64,000 nt of DNA from Escherichia fergusonii ATCC 35469 (GCF_000026225.1 NC_011740.1:2604001-2668000), one strand, 5' to 3'; positions 27,213 to 39,797 are shown, counted from the stretch's first letter. Translations and numbers: made by a program. The notes: generated from the sequence alone by a model not told the origin.

Positions 27213-27245
27213 AGCCGGAGGTGAAAACCGTCCGGCTGTTTTTTG
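27213..27245. terminator. Terminator between tesB and amtB
   Basis: Stem AGCCGGA/TCCGGCT with a long loop, T-run on the plus side and A-run on the other. It serves the convergent genes. Confidence 0.9.
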
Positions 27246-27254
27246 CAGTGCTTA

Positions 27255-28541
27255 TTACGCGTTATAGGCATTTTCGCCGTGGCTGTTGACGTCCAACCCT
27301 TCTCGCTCCTGTTCTTCCGGTACACGCAGACCAACCGTCAGATCCGCCAGTTTGTAGCCAATAAACGCCACCACACCGGACCAGACAATCGTAATGGCAA
27401 TGCTTTCTAGCTGTACCAGCAACTGATGGCCCATCGTCACACCTTCAGCGAAGCCCACGCCGCCCAGCGAGCTGGCGGCAAAAATCCCGGTCATGATACA
27501 GCCGACAATGCCACAAACGCCGTGCACACCGAAGACATCGCAGGGATCATCCACCCGCAGCAAGCGTTTGAGCATGGTAACGCCCCACAAGCCCGCCAGA
27601 CCAGCGACTACGCCGATAATCAACGCGCCGCCAACACCAATGTAGCCACAGGCTGGCGTCACGCCGACCAGACCGGCAATCGCGCCAGAACACGCTCCCA
27701 GCAGTGAAGGCTTACCGCGCAGCGCCCATTCACCGAAGATCCAGCCAAGAATTGCCGCCGCCGTTGCGACCACAGTATTCACAAATGCCAGTGCTGCAAT
27801 TTCATTCGCCGTGCCCGCTGACCCGGCGTTAAAGCCAAACCAACCGATATAGAGAATGGCAGTACCGGTAAAGACCATCGGCAGGTTGTGCGGTTTAAAC
27901 GCCTCTTTGCCGAAGCCCACGCGTTTGCCAATCAGATATGCGCCCACCAGACCTGCAATTGCGGCGTTAATGTGCACCACCGTGCCACCCGCAAAATCCA
28001 GCGCACCGTGAGAAGCCAGCAAACCACCGCCCCAGACCATATGCGCAATCGGAATGTAAGAGAGCGTCAGCCACACCACCACGAAAATCAACACAGCTGA
28101 GAAGCGGATCCGTTCCGCCAGCGCTCCAACTATCAAGCCGACGGTAATGCAGGCAAACGATCCCTGAAACGCCACGTGGATATACTGATAAATGCTGCCC
28201 ATCACCGCCGTCAGTTCGATGTTTTTCAGCATCAACCAGTTAATGTTACCGAAGAAGTTGTTGCCCTCACCAAACGCCAGCGAATAGCCGTAAACCACCC
28301 AGAGAATGCAGACCAGAGCAAACGTCACCGTCACCTGCGTCAGCATCGACAGCACGTTTTTGCCGCGAATTAACCCACCGTAAAACAGGGCAATCCCCGG
28401 AATAGTCATAAACAGCACCAGCGCAGTACAAATCATCATAAACGCATTGTCAGCTTTATCGGCCACCGCAGGTGCAGCCATTACCAGTCCCGGCAGCATC
28501 GCCAGTGAAGCAAGCCCAGTTTTTATCGTCGCTATCTTCAT
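27255..28541 (-). CDS. amtB: Ammonium transporter AmtB
   Basis: Trimeric inner-membrane ammonium/ammonia channel used under nitrogen limitation. Length is 428 residues with a cleavable signal (about 1-22) and eleven membrane helices. The pore His pair and the twin-motif HINAAIAGLVGAYLIG are present, as is the GVHGVCGIVG segment. GlnK binds its cytosolic face and blocks it when nitrogen is sufficient. Second gene of glnK-amtB, 29 bp after glnK. Confidence 0.97.
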   Translation of the reverse strand: MKIATIKTGLASLAMLPGLVMAAPAVADKADNAFMMICTALVLFMTIPGIALFYGGLIRGKNVLSMLTQVTVTFALVCILWVVYGYSLAFGEGNNFFGNINWLMLKNIELTAVMGSIYQYIHVAFQGSFACITVGLIVGALAERIRFSAVLIFVVVWLTLSYIPIAHMVWGGGLLASHGALDFAGGTVVHINAAIAGLVGAYLIGKRVGFGKEAFKPHNLPMVFTGTAILYIGWFGFNAGSAGTANEIAALAFVNTVVATAAAILGWIFGEWALRGKPSLLGACSGAIAGLVGVTPACGYIGVGGALIIGVVAGLAGLWGVTMLKRLLRVDDPCDVFGVHGVCGIVGCIMTGIFAASSLGGVGFAEGVTMGHQLLVQLESIAITIVWSGVVAFIGYKLADLTVGLRVPEEQEREGLDVNSHGENAYNA

Positions 28542-28570
28542 TTTTCGTTCCTGTTGCTGTGTGCCAGAGA

Positions 28571-28909
28571 TTACAGCGCCGCTTCGTCGGCTTCGCCGGT
28601 ACGAATACGAATGACGCGTTGCAATTCAGCGACGAAGATTTTGCCGTCGCCAATTTTTCCGGTGTAAGCCGCTTTGCTGACGATATCGATCACTTCATCG
28701 AGTTGGTCATCAGCAATCGCCACATCAATTTTTACTTTTGGCAGAAAGTTGACGCTGTATTCCGCCCCCCGGTACAGCTCGGCATGCCCTTTCTGACGCC
28801 CGAAACCTTTCACTTCGGTGACGGTCAGGCCCTGAATACCAATGGAAGATAACGCTTCACGAACGTCTTCCAGCTTGAATGGTTTGATTATCACGGTCAC
28901 CAGCTTCAT
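28571..28909 (-). CDS. glnK: PII nitrogen regulatory protein GlnK
   Basis: Trimeric PII signal protein of 112 residues. It senses 2-oxoglutarate, ATP and ADP, is uridylylated at Tyr51 of the T-loop (ELYRGAEYSVNF) by GlnD, and docks on AmtB. A strong GGAGGGG site precedes the ATG; the longer frame to 29047 runs into the promoter and is rejected. Confidence 0.98.
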   Translation of the reverse strand: MKLVTVIIKPFKLEDVREALSSIGIQGLTVTEVKGFGRQKGHAELYRGAEYSVNFLPKVKIDVAIADDQLDEVIDIVSKAAYTGKIGDGKIFVAELQRVIRIRTGEADEAAL

Positions 28910-28961
28910 AGATCCCCTCCGGTCAGAATTCGGTAATGGTTCTGCTACACGAATAAGGTAT

Positions 28962-28977
28962 TGCAAGCGGTGTGCCA
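28962..28977 (-). promoter_or_regulatory. Sigma-54 promoter of glnK-amtB
   Basis: On the minus strand TGGCAC-N5-TTGCA matches the sigma-54 -24/-12 consensus exactly, fitting NtrC-dependent expression in nitrogen limitation. Confidence 0.93.
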
Positions 28978-29030
28978 GAAATGAAAAACGAGAAAGAGAG
29001 CAGGAAGTTAAGAAGATTGAAAACAAAAAC

Positions 29031-29079
29031 GCACTATGACAGTGCACAGTGCGTTACATTTTTGCACCAACGATGAAAT
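29031..29079. promoter_or_regulatory. NtrC-like enhancer sites upstream of glnK
   Basis: Two imperfect matches to the NtrC palindrome: GCACTATGACAGTGC at 29031-29045 and a half-matched TGCACCAACGATGAAA at 29063-29078. They lie 55-105 bp upstream of the sigma-54 promoter, the expected enhancer range. Confidence 0.65.
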
Positions 29080-29089
29080 ATTGCGCTAT

Positions 29090-30871
29090 TCAGGCGCTCA
29101 ATGACTCCTCTTCACGCACGCTGGCTGCCAGCTCTTCGCCCGCAAGTTGCAGTTGATACATCTGCCAGTAGCGCCCCTGGGCGGCCAGCAGTTGCTGGTG
29201 AGTCCCCTGTTCCACAGCCTGACCACGATGAAGCACCAGAATGGTGTCGGCATCGACAATGGTCGATAAGCGGTGAGCAATCACCACAAGCGTAGTGTGT
29301 TCACGCACCGCCGCCAGTGCGTGTTGAATCGCCTGTTCAGTACCGGAGTCAATGCTGGCGGTTGCCTCATCAAGGATCAGGATTTGCGGCGTCTCCACCA
29401 GCACGCGCGCCAGTGCCAGCAGTTGCTTTTGCCCAACCGAGAGATTATTCCCCTGCTCGCCCAGCGGCGTATAAATACCATCACTCATGCTGCGCGCCAG
29501 CTCCGCCAGTTGCACGGTTTCCAGCGCCTGCCAGACACGTTCTTCGGAGATATCACGTCCCAGCGTCACGTTGGCGAGGAAGGTATCCGCCAGTACCACC
29601 GGATCTTGTTGCACCATCGCCACGCCCTGGCGCAGCACGCTGTGACTTAGCGAACTTAATGGACGACCATCAAGGCGAATCTCACCTTCCGTTAGCGGGT
29701 AATAGCCCATCAATAAACTGGCGAGGGTACTTTTTCCACTGCCGGTATGCCCCACTAGCGCCACAAAGTTACGCGAAGGCACAGAGAGATTAATATTCTT
29801 CAGCACCAGATTGTTATCGCGATAAGCAAATGACACGTTATCGACTTCAATGGTGCCGCTCTGCAACGGGCGATCATCATTGCCATATTGCTGGCGCGGC
29901 CCGTCCATCAACTCAAACACGCGCTCACCAGCAACAACAGCCTGTTGCAGCATCGCCTGTTGCGTGGTCAGTTCGATTAAGGGTTCGTTAAGCCGCCCAA
30001 GATAGCTGATAAACGCATACAGTACGCCCACTTCAATGGTACCGCTGGCGGAGAAGCCAAACAGCATCAACAAGCCACAAAGAATGAGCGATGAAAACAG
30101 ACTCAGCAGCGGACGCAGCAGAAAACCGTCGAGGCGCAGGGTTTGCATCCTCGCCATATAGTGTGAACGACTGGCCTCACCCATACGTTCGCCAAATCGC
30201 GCCTGCTGACGGAACTGCTGGATGACGCTCATGCCATTGATGATTTCGTTAAAGCCGTCGTTGATATCTGCCAGATAGGCGCGCACACGACGGACAATCG
30301 GCGTGCTGTAACGCTGGTATATCACCATTACCACCAGCACCACCGGGAAAATCATTATCGCTACCAGCGCCATTCGCCAGTCGAGGCTGAACATTGCCAC
30401 CAGCATCGCACCCACCAGGGCGGCGCTACGCAGGACCGTTGCCACTACGGTAACGTAGAGGTCGCGGATCACTTCAGTATCATTGGTAACGCGGGAAATC
30501 ACCTGCCCGACAGGCTGGGTATCAAACTCGCTTAATGGCTGGCGCAACGCGGCATCCATCACATCCGTGCGCAACTGTTGTACCACGCCAACCGCCGCCC
30601 GATTAAACAGCAGCGACTGCGTGTAATGTAGCCCGGCGGCAAACAGTTGTAGCCCAACATACGCCGCAGCCAGCCCTGCAACCACTTTCAACGGTAGGTT
30701 ATTTTTCGCCACCATATTGTCGATAAAATAGCTGATAAGCAGCGGCCCACTGACTTCCGCCGCCGCCGCAACCCACATCATCAGGACCGCAATCCCCAAC
30801 GGTTTACGCCACGGCGAACCGTACGCTAACAGGCGCTTGAGAGTCGGCCACAGTTGGCTAAAACTACGCAT
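29090..30871 (-). CDS. mdlB: ABC exporter half-transporter MdlB
   Basis: Predicted multidrug-type ABC exporter subunit of 593 residues: six-helix membrane domain (about 1-320), then an ATPase with Walker A GHTGSGKST, signature LSVGQ and Walker B ILILDEAT. It probably pairs with MdlA as a heterodimer. Transport substrate is unknown. The ORF extends upstream to 30985, but the ATG overlapping the last 8 bp of mdlA gives the conserved start MRSFSQLWPTLKRLL. Confidence 0.95.
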   Translation of the reverse strand: MRSFSQLWPTLKRLLAYGSPWRKPLGIAVLMMWVAAAAEVSGPLLISYFIDNMVAKNNLPLKVVAGLAAAYVGLQLFAAGLHYTQSLLFNRAAVGVVQQLRTDVMDAALRQPLSEFDTQPVGQVISRVTNDTEVIRDLYVTVVATVLRSAALVGAMLVAMFSLDWRMALVAIMIFPVVLVVMVIYQRYSTPIVRRVRAYLADINDGFNEIINGMSVIQQFRQQARFGERMGEASRSHYMARMQTLRLDGFLLRPLLSLFSSLILCGLLMLFGFSASGTIEVGVLYAFISYLGRLNEPLIELTTQQAMLQQAVVAGERVFELMDGPRQQYGNDDRPLQSGTIEVDNVSFAYRDNNLVLKNINLSVPSRNFVALVGHTGSGKSTLASLLMGYYPLTEGEIRLDGRPLSSLSHSVLRQGVAMVQQDPVVLADTFLANVTLGRDISEERVWQALETVQLAELARSMSDGIYTPLGEQGNNLSVGQKQLLALARVLVETPQILILDEATASIDSGTEQAIQHALAAVREHTTLVVIAHRLSTIVDADTILVLHRGQAVEQGTHQQLLAAQGRYWQMYQLQLAGEELAASVREEESLSA

Positions 30872-32636
30872 CGATGGCCTCCTCGCGAATTTCCGGAGCG
30901 TCGTCGAGCGCCGCCTCCAGTTGTTGATAGCGATACATATCGCGATACCAGCCGCTTTGTTGTGCCAGTGCATCATGATTGCCACGCTGGGCGATATGTC
31001 CGTGCTGCATCACAATAATTTCACTGGCTTCCGTCAGTGCCGAAAGGCGATGGGCACTGATGATTACCGTTCTTCCCTGCCCCCACTGACGCAGGTTATG
31101 CAGGATCTGGTGCTCTGTGCGTCCGTCCACCGCAGAAAGCGCATCATCCAGAATAAGGATTTCCGCATTCACCAGTAACGCACGAGCAATGGAAATACGC
31201 TGTTTTTGCCCGCCAGAAAGCATCACACCGCGCTCGCCCACTTCTGTGTCGTAACCTTGCGGTAGACGCAAAATATCGTCATGTACGCTGGCTAACCGCG
31301 CGACATGCTCAATCTCTTGCTGTGTGGCATTCGGGCAACCCAGCGCGATGTTGTTCGCCACGGTGTCGGAAAAAAGGAATGGCGTCTGGCTGACCACCGC
31401 CAGGCGGCTACGCCAGCTATCGAGTTGTAACTTCGTCAGAGGAATATCATGAAAGCGAATATCCCCCTCGCTGACGTCGAAATGACGCTGAATGAGCGAC
31501 AACAGGGTACTTTTGCCGGAACCAGTCGGCCCGCAAATACCCAGCATCTGACCGGGTTTCAGTGCGAAATTAATGTTTTCCAGCGCAGGATGGTCAGTCT
31601 GCGGATACATAAACTGGCGAATATTTACATCCAGTTCACCACGACCTTCTGGCACGGGTTCGCTACCATCGATCACCACCGGTGCTTCAGCCAGCATAGC
31701 GCGAATACGGCTGTACGCAGCACTACCACGTTCCACAATGTTAAACATCCATGCCAGAGCCAGCATCGGCCAAATCATCAGACCTAAATACATCATAAAA
31801 CTGGTGAGCTGGCCCAGCGTTAAACTGCCCTGCACCACCATCCAACTACCGCCGCCAATCGCCAGCAAATTTGCCGTGCCGATGGCGATGTAAATCGTCG
31901 GATCAAAACGGGCATCAATACGTGCCACACGCATGTTTTTCTTGCCAGTATCTTCGGCATCCTCGGCAAATAACGCCGACTGGCGATCTTCCAGACCAAA
32001 GGCTTTGATCATGCGGATACTGGTGAGGCTTTCCTGGGTGCGGTCATTAAGACTGGAAAACGCCGCCTGTGCCAGCTTAAAGCGTTCATGCAAGGCATCG
32101 CCGTTGCGCTTAATCATGATCGCCATCACTGGCATAGGTAACAGGGCAAATAAGGTCAACTGCCAGCTAATTTGCGTTGACATCATAATCAGCACTGCGC
32201 AGCCCATCACCAGCGAATCCACCAGCGTCAGCACCCCTTCTCCGGCGGCAAACACGACCCGATCGACGTCATTGGTCGCACGAGCCATGAGGTCACCCGT
32301 GCGATGACGCAGGTAAAACTCAGGATGCTGCCGGCTTAGCTGACGGTAATAATCTTCACGCAGTTCAACAGCCAGTTGATAAGACGCGCCAAACAGCAAT
32401 ACGCGCCAGACGTAACGCAGGAGATAAACCACAACAGCAATCAGCACCATGGTGGCGATCCACATCAGGATCTGCCCGGTAGTAAAGTGTTGTTCTGTCA
32501 CGCCATCGACAACAATACCAACCACTTTCGGCGGAACCAGTTGCAGCATCGCGATAATGACAAGCAAGGCAACAGCCCCGAGATAGCGACGCCATTCCCG
32601 ACGGAAATACCAGCTTAATTGAGCAAATAATCGCAC
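30864..32636 (-). CDS. mdlA: ABC exporter half-transporter MdlA
   Basis: Partner of MdlB, 590 residues, starting at GTG (MRLFAQLSWYFRREW). Six membrane helices, then an ATPase with Walker A GPTGSGKST, signature LSGGQ and Walker B ILILDDALS. The catalytic Glu after Walker B is Asp here (DD instead of DE), while MdlB has DE. This asymmetry is common in heterodimeric exporters with one degenerate site. It lies 29 bp after decR and overlaps mdlB. Confidence 0.95.
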   Translation of the reverse strand: MRLFAQLSWYFRREWRRYLGAVALLVIIAMLQLVPPKVVGIVVDGVTEQHFTTGQILMWIATMVLIAVVVYLLRYVWRVLLFGASYQLAVELREDYYRQLSRQHPEFYLRHRTGDLMARATNDVDRVVFAAGEGVLTLVDSLVMGCAVLIMMSTQISWQLTLFALLPMPVMAIMIKRNGDALHERFKLAQAAFSSLNDRTQESLTSIRMIKAFGLEDRQSALFAEDAEDTGKKNMRVARIDARFDPTIYIAIGTANLLAIGGGSWMVVQGSLTLGQLTSFMMYLGLMIWPMLALAWMFNIVERGSAAYSRIRAMLAEAPVVIDGSEPVPEGRGELDVNIRQFMYPQTDHPALENINFALKPGQMLGICGPTGSGKSTLLSLIQRHFDVSEGDIRFHDIPLTKLQLDSWRSRLAVVSQTPFLFSDTVANNIALGCPNATQQEIEHVARLASVHDDILRLPQGYDTEVGERGVMLSGGQKQRISIARALLVNAEILILDDALSAVDGRTEHQILHNLRQWGQGRTVIISAHRLSALTEASEIIVMQHGHIAQRGNHDALAQQSGWYRDMYRYQQLEAALDDAPEIREEAIDA

Positions 32637-32665
32637 GCGTAGTGTCCTGACCTGATTCTGGATAT

Positions 32666-33124
32666 TTATTCGATGGGTAAAGAAGTGGTGTATTTAATCT
32701 GTTCCATCGCGAAGCTGGAAGTGACGTCCGACAGCCCCGGCACGCTGTTTACCAGACGCTTATAAAACTCGTCGTAGCGTTTCATGTCGGCAACCTGGAC
32801 GCGCATCAGATAATCGTATTCCCCGGCCATGCGCCAGAACCCCAGCACTTCTGGCATTTCAGTAACCACCGTCACAAAGCGGCAATACCATTCGCTGCTG
32901 TGATGTTGCGTTTTTATCAGCACAAAGGCGGTCAGACCGAGGCCAATTTTTTCCGGGTCCAACAGGGCGACTTTGCCGATAAGGATACCGTCATCCTCCA
33001 ACCGTTTCAGTCGCTTCCAGCAAGGCGTGGTTGTCAGATTAACGGCTTCAGCCAATGCCTGCAAAGAGAGGGTGCAATCCTGCTGTAGTAAGGCCAGCAG
33101 CTTACGGTCAATTTTATCTAACAT
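32666..33124 (-). CDS. decR: Cysteine-responsive regulator DecR (YbaO)
   Basis: Lrp/AsnC-family regulator of 152 residues. In E. coli it activates cysteine detoxification through cyuPA. N-terminal helix-turn-helix ([24 protein letters not shown]) and C-terminal RAM/AsnC ligand domain. The chosen ATG gives [13 protein letters not shown]; the upstream extension in the same frame is rejected. It is probably cotranscribed with mdlAB. Confidence 0.95.
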
Positions 33125-33235
33125 AACCCTTCCACAGAGAATTTTTTTCTCTTTTAATTCTATTTTAAAGGTGAAATCGCGACAATTTATTCTGTGCGGT
33201 TTAAACATCACGGCACAAAATGACAAATTCAACGC

Positions 33236-33260
33236 AAAAAAAACCGGGCAATTGCCCGGT
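33236..33260 (-). terminator. Terminator of cof
   Basis: CCGGGCAATTGCCCGG palindrome followed on the minus strand by eight T, 17 bp past the cof stop. Confidence 0.92.
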
Positions 33261-33276
33261 GCTGGAAGGGATCTCG

Positions 33277-34095
33277 TTATTCGGGGGAATAAGGTAGATG
33301 TGGATTGTCCAGCCAGTGTGTCAAATAGTGAGAGACAGCCTGATTTCGGCAGTGTCCTATCACCGGTAAATGCGGGAGTTCCGCGCGCAGTTGCGGCATC
33401 GCATTGCCCATAATAAAGCCGCTACCGACGCTGCCTAACATTTCGCGATCGTTCATCGCATCACCAAAGGCCATGCAATCGCGCAACGATAAACCTAAAT
33501 GTTGGGTCAGCACCGTCAATGCAGCGCCTTTATTGCAGCCCACCGGCAGCACTTCGAGGCAATCCGTGGCGGAAAAACATAAATGTGCACGCTCGCCTAA
33601 TGCTTCGTGTAGCTGGATCTGCAAGCGTGTAAGATCGTCATGATCGCCACAGAAGCAGATCTTGGTGACGCGATCGAGTGGCATTTTTTTAACATCGATT
33701 ATCTGATAACGAAAACCGCTATAGACAAATGCCTGCAACAACGCAGGGATCTCTTTTCCGGTAAACCAACCATCGTCATTGAAAATATGCATGCTAGCTC
33801 GGGTATCCCATTGCTGATACAGCACCAGCTCTGCCACATCCGCAGGTAAATCATCACGATGTAAAAGTTCACCTTCCAGAGAATGCACGCGCGTTCCGTT
33901 GCCGGTAATCAAATACGCATCCAGCGATAGCGCCCCGAGAATATGCTGCATCTCCAGCACATGACGACCTGTGGCGAAAGTGAGGGTAATGTCGCGTTCA
34001 CGCAGTCGTGCCAAAGTAGAGAGTGTTTTTTCACCTAAATGATGGTCAGGCATCAATAAAGTGCCGTCCATATCAAATGCTGCCAGACGAGCCAT
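33277..34095 (-). CDS. cof: HAD-superfamily phosphatase Cof
   Basis: HMP-PP phosphatase of 272 residues, also active on other phosphorylated metabolites including PLP. HAD motif I is FDMDGT with Asp8 and Asp10; motif III/IV region is [10 protein letters not shown]. The type IIB cap lies between. The ATG at 34095 is preferred to a GTG at 34107. It is divergent from ybaE. Confidence 0.95.
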
Positions 34096-34194
34096 TTCTT
34101 TCTCCACTCTGTGACACGGTTAATAGTGATTGAGTATCACCTGATATATACGGAAGTAATAGTGAATAGTTAAATAATATTGTTCCGGGTTTAT

Positions 34195-35895
34195 ATGCGA
34201 CTGCTCAACCGTCTTAACCAGTATCAACGTCTGTGGCAACCTTCCGCCGGAAAGCCGCAAACCGTCACCGTCAGCGAACTGGCCGAACGCTGTTTTTGCA
34301 GCGAACGCCATGTTCGTACGCTGTTACGCCAGGCACAGGAGGCGGGATGGCTGGAGTGGCAGGCGCAGTCAGGACGCGGAAAGCGCGGTCAACTACGCTT
34401 TCTGGTCACGCCAGAATCGCTACGCTATGCGATGATGGAACAAGCACTGGAAACCGGAAAGCAGCAAGATGTGCTGGAACTGGCGCAACTGGCCCCAGGT
34501 GAGCTGCGCACTCTGTTACAGCCGTTTATGGGCGGACAATGGCAAAACGACACGCCAACGTTGCGTATTCCTTACTATCGCCCGCTCGAACCGTTACAAC
34601 CGGGCTTTTTGCCCGGCCGTGCCGAGCAGCATCTCGCCGGGCAAATATTTTCCGGCCTGACCCGCTTCGATAATCATACCCAGCGCCCGATTGGCGATTT
34701 AGCGCATCACTGGGAAACCTCTGCTGACGGGTTACGCTGGGACTTTTATCTTCGCTCAACCCTACACTGGCATAACGGCGATGCAGTAAAAGCCACACAC
34801 TTACACCAGCGGTTATTGATGCTGTTACAGCTGTCAGCACTGCATCAATTATTTATTAGCGTGAAGCGTATTGAAGTCACCCATCCGCAGTGTCTGATCT
34901 TCTTTTTACATCGCCCCGATTACTGGCTTGCACACCGACTGGCGAGCTATTGCAGCCATCTGGCGCATCCGCAATTACCCCTGGTAGGAACCGGACCTTT
35001 CCGCTTAACACAATTCACACCGGAACTGGTGCGACTCGAAAGCCATGATTATTACCATTTACGTCATCCGCTGCTTAAAGCGGTTGAGTACTGGATAACC
35101 CCACCGCTTTTTGAAAAAGATTTGGGTACCAGTTGTCGGCATCCCGTGCAAATCACCATCGGCAAACCGGAGGAGTTGCAACGGGTCAGTCAGGTCAGTA
35201 GCGGCATCAGTTTAGGTTTTTGCTATTTAACGTTGCGCAAAAGTCCCCGACTGTCCCTCTGGCAGGCGCGAAAAGTGATCTCCATTATTCATCAATCCGG
35301 TTTATTACAAACGTTAGAAGTCGGAGAAAACCTGATCACCGCCAGTCATGCATTACTGCCTGGCTGGACTATTCCACAATGGCAAGTACCGGATGAAGTC
35401 AAACTACCGAAAACCTTGACGCTGGTTTATCACCTACCGATAGAACTTCATACCATGGCAGAACGCCTACAGGCGACACTGGCCGCGGAAGGCTGTGAAC
35501 TTACAATTATTTTTCATAACGCAAAAAACTGGGACGACACGACCCTACTGGCACACGCAGACCTCATGATGGGCGACAGGTTAATTGGCGAAGCACCGGA
35601 ATATACCCTGGAGCAATGGCTGCGTTGCGATCCACTGTGGCCACATGTTTTCGACGCTCCAGCATATGCACATTTGCAATCGACACTGGACGCTGTGCAA
35701 GTAATGCCTGATGAGGAAAACCGATTTAATGCCCTGAAAACGGTCTTTAGCCAGTTAATGGCAGACGCGACGCTGACGCCGCTGTTCAACTATCACTATC
35801 GCATTAGCGCCCCTCCCGGCGTGAACGGTGTGCGGCTGACACCGCGAGGCTGGTTTGAATTTACCGAAGCCTGGCTTCCCGCGCCGTCGCAATGA
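34195..35895 (+). CDS. ybaE: SgrR-like transcriptional regulator / solute-binding protein YbaE
   Basis: A 566-residue cytosolic protein with an N-terminal winged helix (TVSELAERCFCSERHVRTLL) and a large C-terminal domain like periplasmic oligopeptide/nickel-binding proteins (family SBP_bac_5), the same architecture as SgrR. Ligand and targets are not known. The ATG gives MRLLNRLNQYQRLWQ; the in-frame TTG at 34180 is not needed. Confidence 0.93.
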   Translation: MRLLNRLNQYQRLWQPSAGKPQTVTVSELAERCFCSERHVRTLLRQAQEAGWLEWQAQSGRGKRGQLRFLVTPESLRYAMMEQALETGKQQDVLELAQLAPGELRTLLQPFMGGQWQNDTPTLRIPYYRPLEPLQPGFLPGRAEQHLAGQIFSGLTRFDNHTQRPIGDLAHHWETSADGLRWDFYLRSTLHWHNGDAVKATHLHQRLLMLLQLSALHQLFISVKRIEVTHPQCLIFFLHRPDYWLAHRLASYCSHLAHPQLPLVGTGPFRLTQFTPELVRLESHDYYHLRHPLLKAVEYWITPPLFEKDLGTSCRHPVQITIGKPEELQRVSQVSSGISLGFCYLTLRKSPRLSLWQARKVISIIHQSGLLQTLEVGENLITASHALLPGWTIPQWQVPDEVKLPKTLTLVYHLPIELHTMAERLQATLAAEGCELTIIFHNAKNWDDTTLLAHADLMMGDRLIGEAPEYTLEQWLRCDPLWPHVFDAPAYAHLQSTLDAVQVMPDEENRFNALKTVFSQLMADATLTPLFNYHYRISAPPGVNGVRLTPRGWFEFTEAWLPAPSQ

Positions 35896-35959
35896 ATAGC
35901 TGGTCCGGGTTAATCGCAGGCGTTACCATAACGCTTTTATTGTTCAAGCAGGATTATCT

Positions 35960-36655
35960 ATGAAACGTGCTGTCGTTGTGTTCAGTGGAGGCCAGGATTC
36001 CACCACCTGTCTGGTGCAGGCATTACAACAATATGATGAAGTCCATTGCGTGACGTTCGATTACGGTCAGCGACATCGCGCAGAAATCGACGTGGCACGC
36101 GAACTGGCGCTGAAACTGGGGGCACGCGCGCATAAGGTTCTTGATGTAACGCTGCTCAACGAGCTGGCGGTCAGCAGCCTGACACGTGACAGCATTCCAG
36201 TGCCAGATTATGAACCTGAAGCCGATGGCATCCCGAATACGTTTGTCCCAGGCCGTAATATTTTATTCCTGACGCTGGCGGCAATATATGCGTATCAGGT
36301 CAAAGCCGAAGCAGTGATTACCGGCGTCTGCGAAACGGATTTCTCCGGTTACCCGGATTGCCGCGATGAGTTTGTGAAAGCACTAAACCATGCCGTCAGT
36401 TTAGGCATGGCGAAAGATATTCGTTTTGAAACGCCGCTGATGTGGATTGATAAAGCGGAAACCTGGGCGCTGGCTGATTATTACGGCAAACTAGATTTAG
36501 TCCGTAACGAAACGTTGACCTGCTATAACGGCATTAAAGGCGACGGTTGCGGTCATTGTGCGGCGTGTAATTTACGCTCCAACGGTTTGCATCATTATCT
36601 GGCCGATAAACCGACGGTGATGGCAGCGATGAAGCAGAAAACCGGGTTGAAGTAA
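35960..36655 (+). CDS. queC: 7-cyano-7-deazaguanine synthase QueC
   Basis: Makes preQ0 from 7-carboxy-7-deazaguanine with ATP and ammonia, an early step to queuosine in tRNA. It has 231 residues. The ATP PP-loop is FSGGQDSTT at 8-16, and the Cys4 zinc site is Cys188, Cys197, Cys200 and Cys203. A conserved protein in the K-12 position, 64 bp after ybaE. A REP sequence follows. Confidence 0.97.
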   Translation: MKRAVVVFSGGQDSTTCLVQALQQYDEVHCVTFDYGQRHRAEIDVARELALKLGARAHKVLDVTLLNELAVSSLTRDSIPVPDYEPEADGIPNTFVPGRNILFLTLAAIYAYQVKAEAVITGVCETDFSGYPDCRDEFVKALNHAVSLGMAKDIRFETPLMWIDKAETWALADYYGKLDLVRNETLTCYNGIKGDGCGHCAACNLRSNGLHHYLADKPTVMAAMKQKTGLK

Positions 36656-36663
36656 TTATTCCG

Positions 36664-36697
36664 GGTGTCGCCGGATGCGGCTTGAGCATCCGGCACC
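36664..36697. repeat. REP element
   Basis: A single repetitive extragenic palindrome (GCCGGATGCGGCTTGAGCAT plus CCGGC) lies between queC and fadM. It can act as a transcript stabiliser or terminator for these convergent genes. Confidence 0.85.
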
Positions 36698-36706
36698 ACA
36701 AAACGT

Positions 36707-37105
36707 TTACTTAACCATCTGCTCCAGCTTTTCGCGCAATTCCCCTTCCAGAGCTAATGCTTTCTGCGTTTTAAGATCAATACAAACAAACGTAATAAGC
36801 GCATCCGCGACTACCTGCCCTTCCGGCTCCAGTGTAATGACCTGGCTTAAGATGCCGCTTTTACCGTTTAATTGCTGCAACTGACTGGTAATGGTTAACA
36901 GGTCGCTTAATACCGCCGGGCGACGATAGTTAATATTGATATTGACCACGACGAAGGCGATGTTATGGGCCGTCATCCACTGAAAACTGTCGCTATTTTC
37001 CAACCCATCCCAGCGGGCTTCTTCGAGAAACTCAAGGTAGCGGGCGTTGTTTACGTGCTGGTAAACGTCGAGATGATATCCACGAACTTTGATTTGTGTT
37101 TGCAT
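36707..37105 (-). CDS. fadM: Long-chain acyl-CoA thioesterase III FadM
   Basis: Hot-dog thioesterase of 132 residues that helps beta-oxidation of unsaturated acids such as oleate by removing dead-end acyl-CoAs. The catalytic Asp13 lies in HLDVYQHVNN. It belongs to the FadR regulon; a FadR-like site lies upstream. Confidence 0.96.
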   Translation of the reverse strand: MQTQIKVRGYHLDVYQHVNNARYLEFLEEARWDGLENSDSFQWMTAHNIAFVVVNININYRRPAVLSDLLTITSQLQQLNGKSGILSQVITLEPEGQVVADALITFVCIDLKTQKALALEGELREKLEQMVK

Positions 37106-37151
37106 AGCGCAATAACCTTACGTTGTTGTTATAAGAACTGTTATAAGTGCA

Positions 37152-37190
<39 letters not shown>

Positions 37191-37191
37191 T

Positions 37192-37615
<424 letters not shown>

Positions 37616-37668
37616 GTCACGATAACGAGGAGAAGAAAAGCGTACAAATGGCAATTTTCAGATTTGGA

Positions 37669-37690
37669 AAAGGCCGCGAAAGCGGCCTTT
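37669..37690 (-). terminator. Terminator of ppiD
   Basis: AAAGGCCGC and GCGGCCTTT form a stem with a 4-nt loop; TTTTCC follows on the minus strand. Confidence 0.85.
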
Positions 37691-37734
37691 GGTTGTTACA
37701 GAGTTGGTGCAATTATTTGCGAGGCGACTCGTAA

Positions 37735-39606
<1,872 letters not shown>

Positions 39607-39736
39607 GGTGTAACAACACTCCGCTGTAGGTGACTTGTATACCTCACGCAACGTATCGCTGCGCGCAAAGGCCTATTGTGACAAGAAACAGGGGTAATTG
39701 TCAGCCCACAAGCGGTATAAAGTCCCGAATCACAAA

Positions 39737-39763
39737 TAAAAAAGGCACATCAGTTGATGCGCC
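39737..39763 (-). terminator. Terminator of hupB
   Basis: GGCGCATCA with TGATGTGCC stem and six T on the minus strand, 35 bp past the hupB stop. Confidence 0.85.
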
Positions 39764-39797
39764 CTTGTACTAAATCACATCCCCGTGGGGATCACTC

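Noticed and set aside
29090..30985. Longer mdlB reading from 30985
   Set aside because: The extra 38 residues overlap mdlA and are not conserved; the ATG at 30871 fits the known protein.
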